This document shows positions 8,602-18,658 of a DNA stretch of 64,000 nucleotides, in pieces. The notes under the pieces are model-generated. The model was not told the DNA's origin, made no database searches, and was given only the letters and a program-made list of their open reading frames with translations. How positions within the stretch are numbered: the first letter of the stretch is position 1; each line of letters opens with the position of its first letter. A program made the position numbers and the translations under genes. Source of the stretch: Caballeronia fortuita. GTDB taxonomy: Bacteria > Pseudomonadota > Gammaproteobacteria > Burkholderiales > Burkholderiaceae. The stretch spans positions 1 through 64,000 of the forward strand of contig NZ_FCNX02000001.1 of the NCBI RefSeq assembly GCF_001544835.2. Reading direction: 5' to 3'.

Positions 8602-10875
8602 TTACTTCGCTACCCGCGCATTGGCACTCGCCACCGCCGTCATATTGATGATCCGACGCACGGTCGCCGCCGGCGTGAGGATATGCACAGGCTTCGCAGC
8701 ACCCAGCAGGAATGGCCCGACCGTCACGCCTTCGCCGCTCACCATCTTGAGCAGGTTGTACGTGATATTCGCCGCTTCGACGTTCGGCATGATGAGCAGA
8801 TTCGCCTCGCCATGCAGCGTCGTGCCGGGGAACGACGCCTTGCGCACCGCTTCCGACAAAGCCGCATCGCCGTGCATTTCGCCATCGATTTCAAGATCCG
8901 GCGCACGCTCCGCGATCAGCTTGCGCGCTTCCGCCATCCGGTTCGCCGACGCGCTCGGCACGCTGCCGAAGTTCGAATTCGACAGCAGCGCGACCTTCGG
9001 CTGCACGCCGAATCGCTCGATTTCGCGCGCCGCGAGAATCGTCATGTCGGCGAGCTGTTCGGCAGTCGGCGTCTCGTTGACGTACGTATCGCTGATAAAG
9101 AGATTGCGCCCTTGCAGCATCAGCAGGTTCATCGCAGCGAAGTTGTTCGCGCCTTCCGCCTTGCCGAGCACCTGATCGATGAACTTCAGGTGATCCTGAT
9201 ACGTATCGATGAGACCGCAGATCATGCCGTCCGCATCGCCGGTATGAACCAGAATCGCGCCGATCAGCGTGTTGAACTTGCGCAACGCGGCCTTCGCGCT
9301 TTCCGGCGTCACGCCCTGACGCGCGGCGATCTCGTGATACGCCTGCCAGCTCTTCTGATAACGCGGATCGTCTTCCGGATTCACGATCTCGAAATCGACG
9401 CCCGGCTTGAGCTTCGAGCCCATCTTCTGAAGCCGCATCTCGACGACCGCCGGCCGTCCGATGATGATCGGCTTCGCGATCTTCTCCAGCAGCACGAATT
9501 GCGCGGCGCGCAGCACGCGCTCGTCCTCGCCCTCCGCGAAGGCGATACGCGCGGGCGCCGCCTTCGCCGCCGCGAACACCGGGCGCATCACCATCCCCGT
9601 GCGATACACCGTGGCGCCGAGCGTCTCGCGATACGCATCCATGTCCTTGATCGGACGCGTCGCCACGCCCGAATCCATCGCGGCTTGCGCGACGGCCGGC
9701 GCAATCTTGATGATGAGGCGCGGATCGAACGGCTTCGGAATCAGATAGTCCGGACCGAATTCCAGCGAATGACCTTCGTACGCCTTCGCGACCTCATCGC
9801 CCTGATCGGTTTCTTCGGCGAGTTCGGCGATCGCGCGCACGCACGCGAGCTTCATCTCTTCCGTGATCGTCGTCGCGCCGACGTCCAGCGCGCCGCGGAA
9901 GATGAACGGGAAGCACAGCACGTTGTTGACCTGATTCGGATAATCCGAACGGCCCGTCGCGACGATACAGTCCGGCCGCACGCGCTTCGCCTCTTCCGGG
10001 CGGATCTCCGGCTCGGGATTCGCCAGCGCGAGAATCAGCGGCTTGTCGGCCATCGTCTGAACCATCTCGGCCTTCAACACGCCCGCGCTCGAGCAGCCGA
10101 GGAACACGTCGCAGCCGTGCATCGCATCGGCGAGCGTGCGCGCGTCGGTCGACGCCTGATAGCGCTCCTTCGATGCATCCAGATTGCCGCGGCCTTCGTA
10201 GATCACGCCCTTCGAATCGATCACGAGCGTGTTCGATTTCTTCAGGCCCAGATGCACGAGCAGATCGAGACACGCGATCGCCGCCGCGCCTGCGCCCGAG
10301 CAGACGAGCTTCACTTCGTCGAGCTTCTTGCCGACCACTTTCAGGCCGTTGAGAATCGCCGCCGACGCGATGATCGCCGTGCCGTGCTGGTCGTCATGGA
10401 AAACAGGAATCTTCATGCGCTCGCGCAGCTTCTTCTCGATGTAGAAGCATTCCGGCGCCTTGATGTCTTCGAGATTGATGCCGCCCAGAGTGGGTTCGAG
10501 CATCGCGATCGCATCGACGAGCTTGTCCGGATCGGTTTCAGCCAGCTCGATGTCGAACACGTCGATGCCCGCGAACTTCTTGAAGAGACACCCTTTGCCT
10601 TCCATCACCGGCTTGGCCGCGAGCGGGCCGATGTTGCCGAGACCCAGCACGGCCGTGCCGTTCGTCACGACGCCGACGAGATTCGCGCGCGACGTGTACT
10701 TCTGCGCATCGAGCGGTTCGTCGTAGATCGCCATGCACGCGGCCGCGACGCCCGGCGAGTATGCGAGCGACAGGTCGAGCTGATTGGAAAGCGGCTTGGT
10801 CGGAGTAACCGAAATCTTGCCGGGACGGGGATTCTGGTGATACGCGAGGGCACTTTGCTTCAGTTGTTCGTCCAT
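8602..10875 (-). CDS. maeB: NADP-dependent malic enzyme with phosphotransacetylase-like C-terminal domain
   Basis: The product is 757 aa, the usual MaeB length. It decarboxylates malate to pyruvate with reduction of NADP. The N-terminal malic domain contains '[15 protein letters not shown]' and the metal/substrate motif '[10 protein letters not shown]'. A Rossmann NAD(P) domain follows, and from about residue 430 there is a phosphotransacetylase-like (PTA_PTB) domain ('[14 protein letters not shown]'), which in MaeB is thought to act in acetyl-CoA regulation. The frame is open further upstream to 11058, but the family N-terminus starts at '[13 protein letters not shown]', so 10875 is chosen. 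Confidence 0.96.
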   Translation of the reverse strand: MDEQLKQSALAYHQNPRPGKISVTPTKPLSNQLDLSLAYSPGVAAACMAIYDEPLDAQKYTSRANLVGVVTNGTAVLGLGNIGPLAAKPVMEGKGCLFKKFAGIDVFDIELAETDPDKLVDAIAMLEPTLGGINLEDIKAPECFYIEKKLRERMKIPVFHDDQHGTAIIASAAILNGLKVVGKKLDEVKLVCSGAGAAAIACLDLLVHLGLKKSNTLVIDSKGVIYEGRGNLDASKERYQASTDARTLADAMHGCDVFLGCSSAGVLKAEMVQTMADKPLILALANPEPEIRPEEAKRVRPDCIVATGRSDYPNQVNNVLCFPFIFRGALDVGATTITEEMKLACVRAIAELAEETDQGDEVAKAYEGHSLEFGPDYLIPKPFDPRLIIKIAPAVAQAAMDSGVATRPIKDMDAYRETLGATVYRTGMVMRPVFAAAKAAPARIAFAEGEDERVLRAAQFVLLEKIAKPIIIGRPAVVEMRLQKMGSKLKPGVDFEIVNPEDDPRYQKSWQAYHEIAARQGVTPESAKAALRKFNTLIGAILVHTGDADGMICGLIDTYQDHLKFIDQVLGKAEGANNFAAMNLLMLQGRNLFISDTYVNETPTAEQLADMTILAAREIERFGVQPKVALLSNSNFGSVPSASANRMAEARKLIAERAPDLEIDGEMHGDAALSEAVRKASFPGTTLHGEANLLIMPNVEAANITYNLLKMVSGEGVTVGPFLLGAAKPVHILTPAATVRRIINMTAVASANARVAK

Positions 10876-11129
10876 GATTGACCTGAGACGTTTGAGATTT
10901 ATTTGAACAGGGTTCACATTGCCGTCGACCGTGCTGCTCTGAATGCGGGAATGTGAATCGATGGACCAATTGTCATGTGCTCGGCGCGCCGGATAGACGC
11001 GGCGTCCCGCTCGCAAGGATGGAACGAGCGGACGGAGCCTTTGGTTTTTTTGGGACAACCAGTGTACACCGCGCGCCTGGAATGACGCGATGCAACGTTT
11101 CAGCGCTTTTTCGTCGGATGACTTGGCGT

Positions 11130-12371
11130 TCAGTCGAGTTCGGCGCCGCGCTTTTCGGGGATGAGAAAGAGCGTCGCGACGACATCGAGCAGATAGATCG
11201 ATGCGAGAAACGCGAGCGCGACGGCGAACGAGTAACGCGCGGCGAGCGCGCCGACCGCGACCGGCCCGAAACCGCCCACCGCGCGCCCGATATTGAACAG
11301 CACGTTCTGCGCGGTCGCGCGTGCTTCGGTCGGATAAATCTCGGAGATCAGCGCGCCGTAACCGCCGAGCATGCCGTTCACGAAGACGCCCATCACCGCG
11401 CCGCCGATCAAAAGCGCCGTCGGACTCGTCAGGTTGGAGTAGACGAAGACCATCGCGACCGCGCCGATCTGATAGACGAGAAACGCCGGCTTACGCCCGA
11501 AGCGGTCCGCCGCGAGTCCGAACAGCCAGATGCCGAACGCCATGCCGATCACCGTCGCCGCGGTCCAGAGCCCCGATTTCGTCAGCGAGTAGCCGAAGGT
11601 CTTCGAGAGATAGCTCGGCAGCCAGATCATCAGCCCGTAATAGCCGAAGTTCTGCACCGAGCACAGGATCACCACGCCCAGGCTCGCGCGCGCGGTGCGG
11701 GCATCGTCGAAAAGACGTTTGAGCGGGAGCTTGCGGGCCGCATCGGATTTGGCCGCCGCGCGGCGTTCGGTGAAGAGCGCGGGTTCGTCCACGTGCCGCC
11801 GCACGAAGAACGAGGCGACCGCCGGCAGCAGCCCGACCGCGAACATGCCGCGCCAGCCGATCACGGGCAGGAGCATCGGCGTGACGAGCGCGGCGGCGAG
11901 CACGCCCAGTTGCCAGCCGATCCCCACATACGACGACACCCGCGCCCGCAATCGCGCAGGCCACGCCTCGGCGACGAGCGCCATACCGATGCCGAACTCG
12001 CCGCCAAGCCCGATTCCCGCGATCGTCCGATAAACCAGCAAGTCGCCATAACCCTGCGCCAGCGCGCAAAGACCGGTGAACACGGCGAACAGGAGAATCG
12101 TCCACGTGAGCATACGCACGCGGCCGAAGTAATCGGACAGCATGCCGAAGAGCACGCCGCCCGCCACCGCCCCGGCGAGCGTCCACGTGACGAGCGCGCC
12201 GGATTGTGCGGGCGTGAGATGCAGATCGGCGGCGATCGCGGGCAGCATGAAACTGAGGATCAGCAGGTCGAAGCCGTCCATCGCGTAGCCGAGAACGGAC
12301 GCGACGAGCGCTTGCAGCGCGTGCCGCGTGGGCGCGGCGTTGGAATCGTTGGCAGGGGAAACGGATGTCAT
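11130..12371 (-). CDS. MFS transporter of the aromatic acid / sialate:H+ symporter type
   Basis: The product is 413 aa with about 12 membrane segments. Diagnostic features are 'GYAMDGFDLLILSFMLPAI' in the first helix, the loop motif 'GMLSDYFGRVRMLTW' between helices 2 and 3, and 'RTIAGIGLGGEFGIGMALVAEAWP' in helices 4-5. The second half has a similar loop near 'GLAADRFGRKPAF'. The Asp in helix 1 and the 'GLGGEFGIG' segment are typical of symporters for aromatic or carboxylic acids. The start 'MTSVSPAND' is preferred over an upstream ATG at 12458, which would add 29 atypical residues. The substrate cannot be read from sequence. It stands alone between maeB and pyrE. Confidence 0.87.
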   Translation of the reverse strand: MTSVSPANDSNAAPTRHALQALVASVLGYAMDGFDLLILSFMLPAIAADLHLTPAQSGALVTWTLAGAVAGGVLFGMLSDYFGRVRMLTWTILLFAVFTGLCALAQGYGDLLVYRTIAGIGLGGEFGIGMALVAEAWPARLRARVSSYVGIGWQLGVLAAALVTPMLLPVIGWRGMFAVGLLPAVASFFVRRHVDEPALFTERRAAAKSDAARKLPLKRLFDDARTARASLGVVILCSVQNFGYYGLMIWLPSYLSKTFGYSLTKSGLWTAATVIGMAFGIWLFGLAADRFGRKPAFLVYQIGAVAMVFVYSNLTSPTALLIGGAVMGVFVNGMLGGYGALISEIYPTEARATAQNVLFNIGRAVGGFGPVAVGALAARYSFAVALAFLASIYLLDVVATLFLIPEKRGAELD

Positions 12372-12655
12372 CGGGCGAATGAGTGAGCGCAACAGCGCCG
12401 GCAGTGTACGTGTGAGCGCCGCGCCTTCACAACCTGCAAACCATTCGCTGCGGCCCACCGCGTCGGGTAGAATGACGGGCTAGCCGTGCATGGGACGGCC
12501 CTAAGGCGCTAAAGCGCCAAGTCCCGCCGACACGCGCGCAGCGCACGCGAAAAAGCCATCCGAAAGGAATGCTCTTTTCACGTCGATCCATGCGCCAGGG
12601 CCCTCGCGGCCGCCTCCCGCTTTTGCAAGCGCCACACAAGTCCAAGGATTCGCCC

Positions 12656-13342
12656 ATGACAGGCTTCGATCGCCAGACGATCTCCGACACCACCGCCAAG
12701 ATGTTGCTCGAAGTGCAGGCGGTGCACTTCAACGCGGAAAAACCGTACATCTTCACGTCCGGCTGGGCGAGCCCGGTGTATATCGACTGCCGCAAGCTGA
12801 TCTCCTATCCGCGCGTGCGTCGCGGCCTGATGGAGATGGCCGAAGCGACCATTCTGCGCGATGTCGGTTACGAACAGATCGATGCAGTCGCCGGCGGCGA
12901 AACGGCTGGCATCCCGTTCGCGGCGTGGATCGCCGATCGCCTGATGGTGCCGATGCAATACGTGCGCAAGAAGCCGAAGGGTTTCGGCCGCAACGCGCAG
13001 ATCGAAGGCTTGCTGACCGAAGGCCAGCGCGTGCTGCTCGTCGAAGACCTGACCACCGACAGCCGCAGCAAGATCAACTTCATCAATGCCCTGCGCACCG
13101 CCGGCGCGACGGTGAATCACTGCTTCGTGCTTTTCCACTACAACATCTTCAAGGAGAGCGTGTCGGTCTTGAAGGACATCGACGTCGATCTGCACGCGCT
13201 CGCGACGTGGTGGGACGTGCTGCGCGTCGCGAAGGAGCAAGGCTACTTCGAGACGAAGACACTCGACGAAGTCGAGAAATTCCTGCACGCGCCGGCGGAA
13301 TGGTCGGCCGCGCACGGCGGCGCAACCGCCGCGCCGCAATAA
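12656..13342 (+). CDS. pyrE: Orotate phosphoribosyltransferase
   Basis: The product is 228 aa. It joins orotate to PRPP to give OMP in pyrimidine synthesis. The PRPP loop is '[15 protein letters not shown]', the variant with 'TTDSRS' found in some proteobacteria. The N-terminal '[20 protein letters not shown]' is the family's substrate region. AAGGA six bases before ATG 12656 supports this start over an in-frame ATG at 12569. The gene is followed by a strong hairpin shared with the convergent regulator gene. Confidence 0.95.
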   Translation: MTGFDRQTISDTTAKMLLEVQAVHFNAEKPYIFTSGWASPVYIDCRKLISYPRVRRGLMEMAEATILRDVGYEQIDAVAGGETAGIPFAAWIADRLMVPMQYVRKKPKGFGRNAQIEGLLTEGQRVLLVEDLTTDSRSKINFINALRTAGATVNHCFVLFHYNIFKESVSVLKDIDVDLHALATWWDVLRVAKEQGYFETKTLDEVEKFLHAPAEWSAAHGGATAAPQ

Positions 13343-13372
13343 GCCTTAACCGCCGCAGTCTCGTAAAAAAAC

Positions 13373-13404
13373 AAAAAGCCGCTGATTAACATCAGCGGCT
13401 TTTT
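13373..13404. terminator. Bidirectional terminator between pyrE and the NarL-type regulator
   Basis: AAAAAGCCGCTGAT pairs with ATCAGCGGCTTTTT over the loop TAAC. A- and T-runs on the two sides suit termination in both directions. Confidence 0.92.
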
Positions 13405-13426
13405 GCCATTCGACAACGGAATTACG

Positions 13427-14140
13427 TCAAAGCGAATTCGGATTAGGAACGGAAGAACTGTCGAGCGAACCGTCGCCGGAATAAGCCGACAGATTCATCA
13501 AACCGTTGCTTTGCGCGTACTGAAACAACTCGGAATCGCGCTCGATGCCAAGTTTGCGCATCGCGGTGTTTTTCTGCGTGCTGATCGTTTTGATACTGCG
13601 ACGGAGTTGAGCGGCGATTTCGGTAATGGTCATGCCCGACACGAACAGGCGCACGACCTCCAGTTCCCGCTTGGACAGAATCACGCTGCGCTGCTGCCCG
13701 CTGCTGCTGAGACCCATGCTGTCGAGCGCGGCCTTCACCGAAGGACCGAGGTACTCCTGTCCGCGCATCACGTGTTGAATCGCCCAGCCGATGTGATTCA
13801 TGTCGTCGGCCTTGTTGATGATGGACATCACGCCCACTTCGCGCAAACGTTTGAGCAAGGCCGGATTTTCGAGCATGGTCAGTACGACGAGCTTCACGCG
13901 CGGAAACTGCCGTCCGATATAGCCGAGCAAAGGCATGCCGTCGCCATAGGAGCCGCCGGGCATGGCGAGATCCGTGACGAGGACGTCGCAGGGCGACTTC
14001 TGCAGTAGTTGGACGAGTTCCGTTGACTGGCGCGCCTGTCCGACAACGTCGACCTCGGGAAACTTGCTCAGCGCCTGTGCCGCGCCGAATAGAATCACCG
14101 GATGATCGTCTGCGATTACGACCTTTATTCGCTGGCTCAT
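13427..14140 (-). CDS. NarL/FixJ-type response regulator
   Basis: The product is 237 aa. The receiver domain covers residues 1-125 with the acidic pair 'DDHP', the phospho-acceptor Asp57 in 'VLVTDLAMPG', and a lysine in 'INKADD'. A LuxR-type DNA-binding domain near residues 155-215 shows 'LSKRELEVVRLFVSGMTITE' and 'STQKNTAMRKLG'. The Ser/Asn-rich C-terminal tail is unusual for the family. The ribosome site AGGAGAT precedes the ATG. No histidine kinase is adjacent, so the partner must lie elsewhere. The domain layout resembles RcsB or BvgA. It shares a pyrE-side terminator. Confidence 0.92.
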   Translation of the reverse strand: MSQRIKVVIADDHPVILFGAAQALSKFPEVDVVGQARQSTELVQLLQKSPCDVLVTDLAMPGGSYGDGMPLLGYIGRQFPRVKLVVLTMLENPALLKRLREVGVMSIINKADDMNHIGWAIQHVMRGQEYLGPSVKAALDSMGLSSSGQQRSVILSKRELEVVRLFVSGMTITEIAAQLRRSIKTISTQKNTAMRKLGIERDSELFQYAQSNGLMNLSAYSGDGSLDSSSVPNPNSL

Positions 14141-14436
14141 TTATATCTCCTGTAAATCGGTCGATTTGTTGCCGCGCGAATCTGCATCGAATTACTCATC
14201 TCTACGTTCTATAGAATCGGAAGTCATCGCCGTCAAGGCGCTTCGCACGTTACTACGTCAAAAACCGGTGAGCCTGCGAAGCGCCATCGGTTAAGTCTCA
14301 AGGAATCCAAGCTTTAATTCTTTGTTGCAATGTTAAACTGCAAGTTGCTACGAAGCGCATCACTGAGACAAAAAACATCGTTGCAGCCAGCGAAACGCTG
14401 CTATATGGCGAAACGATACTGACAGGAGTTCAGCTT
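14141..14436. other. Intergenic region between two divergent genes
   Basis: It is 296 bp long and moderately AT-rich. It must contain promoters for the regulator gene (minus) and the exported PEBP gene (plus). No clear inverted repeat or RNA gene is seen. Confidence 0.45.
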
Positions 14437-15027
14437 ATGCGCCTCACCGGCCGACGCGTGAGTTCGACTGGCCACGTCGCATCAGTACTGTTGTTCGCCT
14501 TAATGGCGGTGGTTTGCTCGAATTCCCGCGAGGCCGCCGCCGATCCCGCCTTCTCCGTCTCCAGCACGGATCTCGCGCCCGGCAGGCCCGTCGGGCGCGA
14601 TCTGCTTTTCGATCAATCCGAGTGCAAGGGCGGCAATCGCTCGCCGCAGATTGCCTGGCGCGGCGCGCCACCGAACACACGCAGCTTCGCCGTGACGATT
14701 TTTGACGCCGACGCGCCCGGACGCGGCTGGTGGCACTGGGCGGTCGCGGGCATCCCGGCGGGCACGGACCGGTTGCCGAACAACGCGAGCGCATCGGGCG
14801 CGCTGCGCAAAATGGGCGCGATCGAGGCGCGCAACGACTGGGACACCGACGGCTACGGCGGCCCCTGCCCGCCACCCGGCAAGCCGCACCGCTACATCGT
14901 GACCATCTACGCGCTCGACAGCGCCGATCTGCGGCTGCGCCAAGGCACGCCCGCGCTGATGTTCGAGCACGAAATCCGCACGATGGCGATCGCCAGCGCG
15001 CACTTCACCTTCACCTACGGCCGTTAG
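14437..15027 (+). CDS. Exported YbhB/YbcL-type PEBP family protein
   Basis: The product is 196 aa. An N-terminal signal peptide covers about residues 1-35, with the hydrophobic core 'ASVLLFALMAVV' and a probable cut after 'EAAA'. The remainder is a phosphatidylethanolamine-binding-protein fold: 'LLFDQSECKGGNRSPQIAW', the ligand-pocket segment 'FDADAPGRGWWHWAV', and the later 'HRYIVTIYALD'. Bacterial YbhB/YbcL proteins have no firmly known reaction. The signal peptide places this one in the periplasm, like YbcL. CAGGAG lies before the ATG. Confidence 0.9.
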   Translation: MRLTGRRVSSTGHVASVLLFALMAVVCSNSREAAADPAFSVSSTDLAPGRPVGRDLLFDQSECKGGNRSPQIAWRGAPPNTRSFAVTIFDADAPGRGWWHWAVAGIPAGTDRLPNNASASGALRKMGAIEARNDWDTDGYGGPCPPPGKPHRYIVTIYALDSADLRLRQGTPALMFEHEIRTMAIASAHFTFTYGR

Positions 15028-15152
15028 CCCGACGTCCGGAACCGTGCGGTCGCGCCGGTAGGTCAAAAATTGTCTTTGCTAGACTGGCTGGGACCATCCG
15101 CAGGGCGCGCACGACGCGTGTGCCGCGGCGCGCGGCACGACCCGGGGACACC

Positions 15153-15749
15153 ATGTCGAACATCATCATCGTTTATCACAGCGGTTACGGCCACACGAAG
15201 AAGGTCGCGGAAGCCGTGCTCGGCGGCGCCGCCGATGCCGGCGCGAGCGTGAAACTGATCGCCGTCGGCGAACTCGACGACGCGAGCTGGGCCGAACTCG
15301 ACGCTGCCGACGCCATCGTTTTCGGCGCGCCGACCTACATGGGCGGGCCGTCCGCCGACTTCAAGAAGTTCGCCGACGCCAGTTCGAAGCCGTGGTTCGC
15401 GCAGAAATGGAAGGACAAGATCGCGGCCGGCTTCACCAACTCGGCCCATATGAACGGCGACAAATTCCTGACGATCTCGTATTTCGTCACGCTCGCGATG
15501 CAGCACGGCATGATCTGGGTCGGCACCGGCATGATGCCGTCGAACACGAAGGCGGCCACGCGCAACGATCTGAACTTCGTCGGCGGTTTTTCGGGGCTGC
15601 TCACGCAATCGCCCGCGGACGCCTCTCCTGATGAAGCGCCGCCGCCCGGCGATCTGGAGACGGCGAAGGTGTTCGGCGCGCGCATCGCGGAAGTGACGGC
15701 GCGCTGGCTTGGCGACATCGGACATCAACCCGCCTCCAAATCGCCTTAA
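15153..15749 (+). CDS. Flavodoxin-fold NAD(P)H:quinone oxidoreductase, WrbA-like
   Basis: The product is 198 aa. It has an FMN phosphate-binding loop '[16 protein letters not shown]' at residues 6-21, and '[17 protein letters not shown]' contacts the isoalloxazine ring. Members of this family reduce quinones with NAD(P)H and are cytoplasmic. The start '[15 protein letters not shown]' is standard, with the weak ribosome site GGGGAC. The frame runs further upstream but there overlaps the PEBP gene. It lies 46 bp before argC on the same strand and may be co-transcribed with it. Confidence 0.9.
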   Translation: MSNIIIVYHSGYGHTKKVAEAVLGGAADAGASVKLIAVGELDDASWAELDAADAIVFGAPTYMGGPSADFKKFADASSKPWFAQKWKDKIAAGFTNSAHMNGDKFLTISYFVTLAMQHGMIWVGTGMMPSNTKAATRNDLNFVGGFSGLLTQSPADASPDEAPPPGDLETAKVFGARIAEVTARWLGDIGHQPASKSP

Positions 15750-15795
15750 ACTATCGGTTTTGCGGCGAGCGCCCGCACGAACCAGCGAGATCGAG

Positions 15796-16749
15796 ATGAC
15801 CACGAAAGTATTTGTCGACGGACAGGAAGGCACCACCGGCCTGAAGATTTTCGAATATCTGTCGCAGCGCCGTGACATCGAAGTGTTGCGAATCGAGGAA
15901 GCGCGGCGCAAGGACATCGAGGAGCGCCGCCGGCTCATCAACACATCGGACGTGACGTTCCTGTGTCTGCCGGATGTCGCGTCGCGCGAGTCGGTATCGC
16001 TCGTCGCGCCGGATAACGCGCGCACCGTGATGATCGACGCCAGCACCGCATTTCGCACACAGGACGACTGGGCGTATGGGCTGCCGGAGCTGTCGCGCGC
16101 GCAACGCGAACGTCTGCGCACTGCAAAGCGCATCGCGGTGCCGGGCTGCCACGCGTCGGCGTTCGTGCTGTCGTTGCGACCGCTCGTCGCGGGCGGCCTC
16201 ATTCCCGCCGATTTCGACGCCCACGCCTACTCGATCACCGGCTACAGCGGCGGCGGCAAGAAAATGATCGCGGAGTACGAAGCGGGCGGCAACGAGAAGC
16301 TCATGAGCCCGCGCCCCTACGCGCTCGGCCTCACGCACAAGCATCTGCCGGAAATGTCGGTGCACACGGGGCTGAAGCGCGCGCCGCTTTTCACGCCGAT
16401 CGTCGGCCCGTTCCTGAAGGGTCTCGCCGTGACGACGTATTTCTCGCCCGCCCAGCTCGCGCGCCCGGCGAAGCCGCAGGACGTGCGGGACATGCTGGCC
16501 GAGTACTACAACAACGAGCCGTTCGTGCGCGTGATGCCGTTCGAAGCAGAAAGCAATCTCGACGCCGGTTTCTTCGACGTCCAGGCCTGCAACGAGACGA
16601 ATCGCGTCGATATCTTCGTCTTTGGCAACGAAGAGCGTTTCGTGACGGTCGCGCGCCTCGATAATCTGGGCAAAGGCGCGTCTGGCGCGGCGATTCAGTG
16701 CATGAATCTGGCGATTGGCGCCGCCGAGGAAACGGGTCTAGCGCGCTGA
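15796..16749 (+). CDS. argC: N-acetyl-gamma-glutamyl-phosphate reductase, type 2
   Basis: The product is 317 aa, the short type-2 ArgC length. It reduces N-acetylglutamyl phosphate to the semialdehyde in arginine synthesis. The NADP-binding N-terminus reads '[18 protein letters not shown]'. The catalytic cysteine is in '[13 protein letters not shown]', and '[14 protein letters not shown]' is family-typical. GAGATCGAG lies before ATG 15796. A longer frame begins at 15709, but the extra 29 residues overlap the preceding gene. A terminator follows. Confidence 0.94.
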   Translation: MTTKVFVDGQEGTTGLKIFEYLSQRRDIEVLRIEEARRKDIEERRRLINTSDVTFLCLPDVASRESVSLVAPDNARTVMIDASTAFRTQDDWAYGLPELSRAQRERLRTAKRIAVPGCHASAFVLSLRPLVAGGLIPADFDAHAYSITGYSGGGKKMIAEYEAGGNEKLMSPRPYALGLTHKHLPEMSVHTGLKRAPLFTPIVGPFLKGLAVTTYFSPAQLARPAKPQDVRDMLAEYYNNEPFVRVMPFEAESNLDAGFFDVQACNETNRVDIFVFGNEERFVTVARLDNLGKGASGAAIQCMNLAIGAAEETGLAR

Positions 16750-16770
16750 GCGCGGTTTCGTCCGAGCGTG

Positions 16771-16807
16771 AAAGGCCGGTTCGCTTCGCTGCGGACCGGC
16801 CTTTTTT
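16771..16807 (+). terminator. Terminator of argC
   Basis: AAAGGCCGGT pairs with ACCGGCCTTT and a run of Ts follows. It begins 22 bases after the argC stop. Confidence 0.88.
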
Positions 16808-16846
16808 GCGTCTGCCGATGCAGGGCAGCATCGAAACATAAGGACG

Positions 16847-16873
16847 AAAAAAAGCCCGCCAAGCTGGCGGGCT
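16847..16873 (-). terminator. Terminator of the CheY-like regulator transcript
   Basis: On the minus strand AGCCCGCC pairs with GGCGGGCT and is followed by a run of Ts. It lies about 110 bases beyond the end of the regulator gene at 16983. Confidence 0.82.
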
Positions 16874-16982
16874 GAATCCATATCAGTGGAGACATGGAGG
16901 AGACAGGAGTGAATATACCAAGAAGATTGGTGCGTTGCAACATCGCGTGATGCGACATGCCGACTCGATGCCCGATCGAAGC

Positions 16983-17348
16983 TCAGGGCTGCATCGTCGA
17001 GAGAATGAATTGCAGTTGATCCGCTGAAATCGGCTTGACGAGATGGACGTCGAAACCAGCGTCGAGCGTCATTTCGCGATGCTGCGGCTGGCCCCAGCCC
17101 GTCAGCGCGACGAGCATCATCGCGGAACCGTTCGGCAGCTTGCGCAGCGCGCGCGCCGCGCCGAGGCCGTCGACGAGCGGCATGCCCAGATCGAGAATCA
17201 CGACTTCGGGATCGAACTGCGCGGCGACGTCCACGGCCTGCGCGCCATTCGCCGCGAGCGCGACTTCGTAGCCCATGCCGGTCAACAGATTCGCGAGGCC
17301 GGCGAGCGCATCGTCGTCGTCATCGGCTATAAGGATGCGCTTGCTCAC
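16983..17348 (-). CDS. Stand-alone CheY-like response regulator
   Basis: The product is 121 aa, a receiver domain only. It has the acidic cluster 'IADDDDD', phospho-acceptor Asp53 in 'VVILDLGMPLVDG', the switch 'VALTGWGQ', and Lys in 'HLVKPIS'. There is no output domain. It starts seven bases after the stop of the exported-protein gene upstream, so the two form an operon. 'LTGWG' and 'DAGFD-HL-KP' are shared with the second lone receiver at 27278-27673, so the two are paralogues. Receivers with this signature often follow hybrid kinases, but none is present here. Confidence 0.9.
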   Translation of the reverse strand: MSKRILIADDDDDALAGLANLLTGMGYEVALAANGAQAVDVAAQFDPEVVILDLGMPLVDGLGAARALRKLPNGSAMMLVALTGWGQPQHREMTLDAGFDVHLVKPISADQLQFILSTMQP

Positions 17349-17355
17349 GATGGCC

Positions 17356-17796
17356 TCACCGGGAACCGTAGATCTCGAGTTTCAGCTTGTTCGATCCTGC
17401 CTGCGCCGCCGCGATCTCCGTGCGCGCGCCGCGTGCGCCCAGGTAGAAATGCTGGCGCGCGGGCGAATTCTGATCGTGCGTCGCGTCGGGCAGGCACGAA
17501 GCGATATCGGCTGCAACGCTCTGCAGCGCGTCGGCACCCGAGCTGCCATGCGGCGTCCACGTGCATCGATAGTTGCTTTGCGTCGCGGCGCACTGCGCGT
17601 CGTCGCCATAAGGCAGCGCGACCGGGCGGCCGTCGAATGCGGAAAGCGATGAAAAACCCGGCGCGGCCGCGACGATGCGCTTGAGCGCATCGCAAGGGCT
17701 CGGTGTATCGTCGGCGCGCGCGCCAGTCGTCGCCACCAGGCCCATGCAAAGCAGAAGGAGCGCGGCGCGAGCGACACGTCGGCCAAACGGATACAT
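17356..17796 (-). CDS. Exported protein of unknown function
   Basis: The product is 146 aa. A signal peptide covers the first 26 or so residues ('RVARAALLLLCMGLVATTGARA'). The mature part has four cysteines (in 'SPCDAL', 'DAQCAA', 'YRCTW' and 'ASCLPD') that could form two periplasmic disulfides. AAAGGAGA before ATG 17796 supports this start; the frame is open further upstream without a better site. It is the first gene of a two-gene operon with the CheY-like receiver. No family is recognised. Confidence 0.75.
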   Translation of the reverse strand: MYPFGRRVARAALLLLCMGLVATTGARADDTPSPCDALKRIVAAAPGFSSLSAFDGRPVALPYGDDAQCAATQSNYRCTWTPHGSSGADALQSVAADIASCLPDATHDQNSPARQHFYLGARGARTEIAAAQAGSNKLKLEIYGSR

Positions 17797-17946
17797 GAGG
17801 CGTCTCCTTTTCAGCGTTCTTCTTGTTATCCGCGATCCGCGATGTGCGCGACTATGCGCCCAAAGCCCGCGCAAGTATGTTCGAAAGCGAGTGAAGCACT
17901 GTAAGCGGAGCAAATCACGCACCCGTTCGTGCAGACGTTTGCGGAA

Positions 17947-18576
17947 TCAGCGGCGCACGAGCGCCATCATCGCGCCGAATCCGACGAACACGCCGCCCGT
18001 CAGCCGGTTGAACGCCTGCGCGACGTTCGCGCTCTTCAGCTTGTCGCCGATACGCGCGCCGAGTCCCGCATACACCGCGTACCAGCTCACTTCGATGATG
18101 GCGAACGTCGACACGAGCACGGCGAATTGCGGCAGCACCGGCCGGTTTGCGTCGATGAACTGCGGCAGCAGCGCCGCCGCGAAAAGGATCGCCTTCGGAT
18201 TGCTGCTCGCGACGAAAAAGCCGTTGCGAAACAGCGTGATGCGCGGGGCGACGTGTGCGGCGCCGCTATCGTCGCGGATATCGATCGCGCTCGCTTTCGC
18301 GCGCCAGCTTTTCACGCCCAGCCAGACGAGATAGGCCGCGCCGGTCAGACGCAGCGTGTCGAAGAGACGCGGCCACGCGTCGAGAAACACGCCCAGTCCC
18401 GCCGCCGATATCGACAACATGACGACGAGCGCCGTCAGACACCCGGCCATGGTGGCCGTCGAGCGGCGAAAGCCGTGCCGCGCGCCGTGCGTCATCACGA
18501 GCAGCATGTTGGGACCGGGAATCGCGGAAACGACGAAAACAGTGGCGACGAACAGCCACCATAGATGCAGGCTCAT
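17947..18576 (-). CDS. LysE/RhtB family amino-acid exporter
   Basis: The product is 209 aa with about six membrane segments. The family signature is at the N-terminus, 'FVVSAIPGPNMLLVMTHGARHG', and 'FRNGFFVASSNPKAILFAAALLPQF' follows in the middle. These inner-membrane proteins export amino acids or related metabolites such as homoserine, threonine or lysine. The substrate is unknown. The gene is single, between the exported-protein operon and a dehydrogenase gene on the same strand. Confidence 0.9.
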   Translation of the reverse strand: MSLHLWWLFVATVFVVSAIPGPNMLLVMTHGARHGFRRSTATMAGCLTALVVMLSISAAGLGVFLDAWPRLFDTLRLTGAAYLVWLGVKSWRAKASAIDIRDDSGAAHVAPRITLFRNGFFVASSNPKAILFAAALLPQFIDANRPVLPQFAVLVSTFAIIEVSWYAVYAGLGARIGDKLKSANVAQAFNRLTGGVFVGFGAMMALVRR

Positions 18577-18658
18577 TGCGGCGTGACGAGGAAGAAGGCG
18601 GGATTGGCATTATGCCGTTCGCCCGTCTCCGCCTCGACACCGATTTACGATCTGCAAT

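Noticed and set aside
8683-10881. A 732-codon plus-strand frame opposite maeB
   Set aside because: It is an antisense shadow of maeB with the same compositional bias and no recognisable domain.
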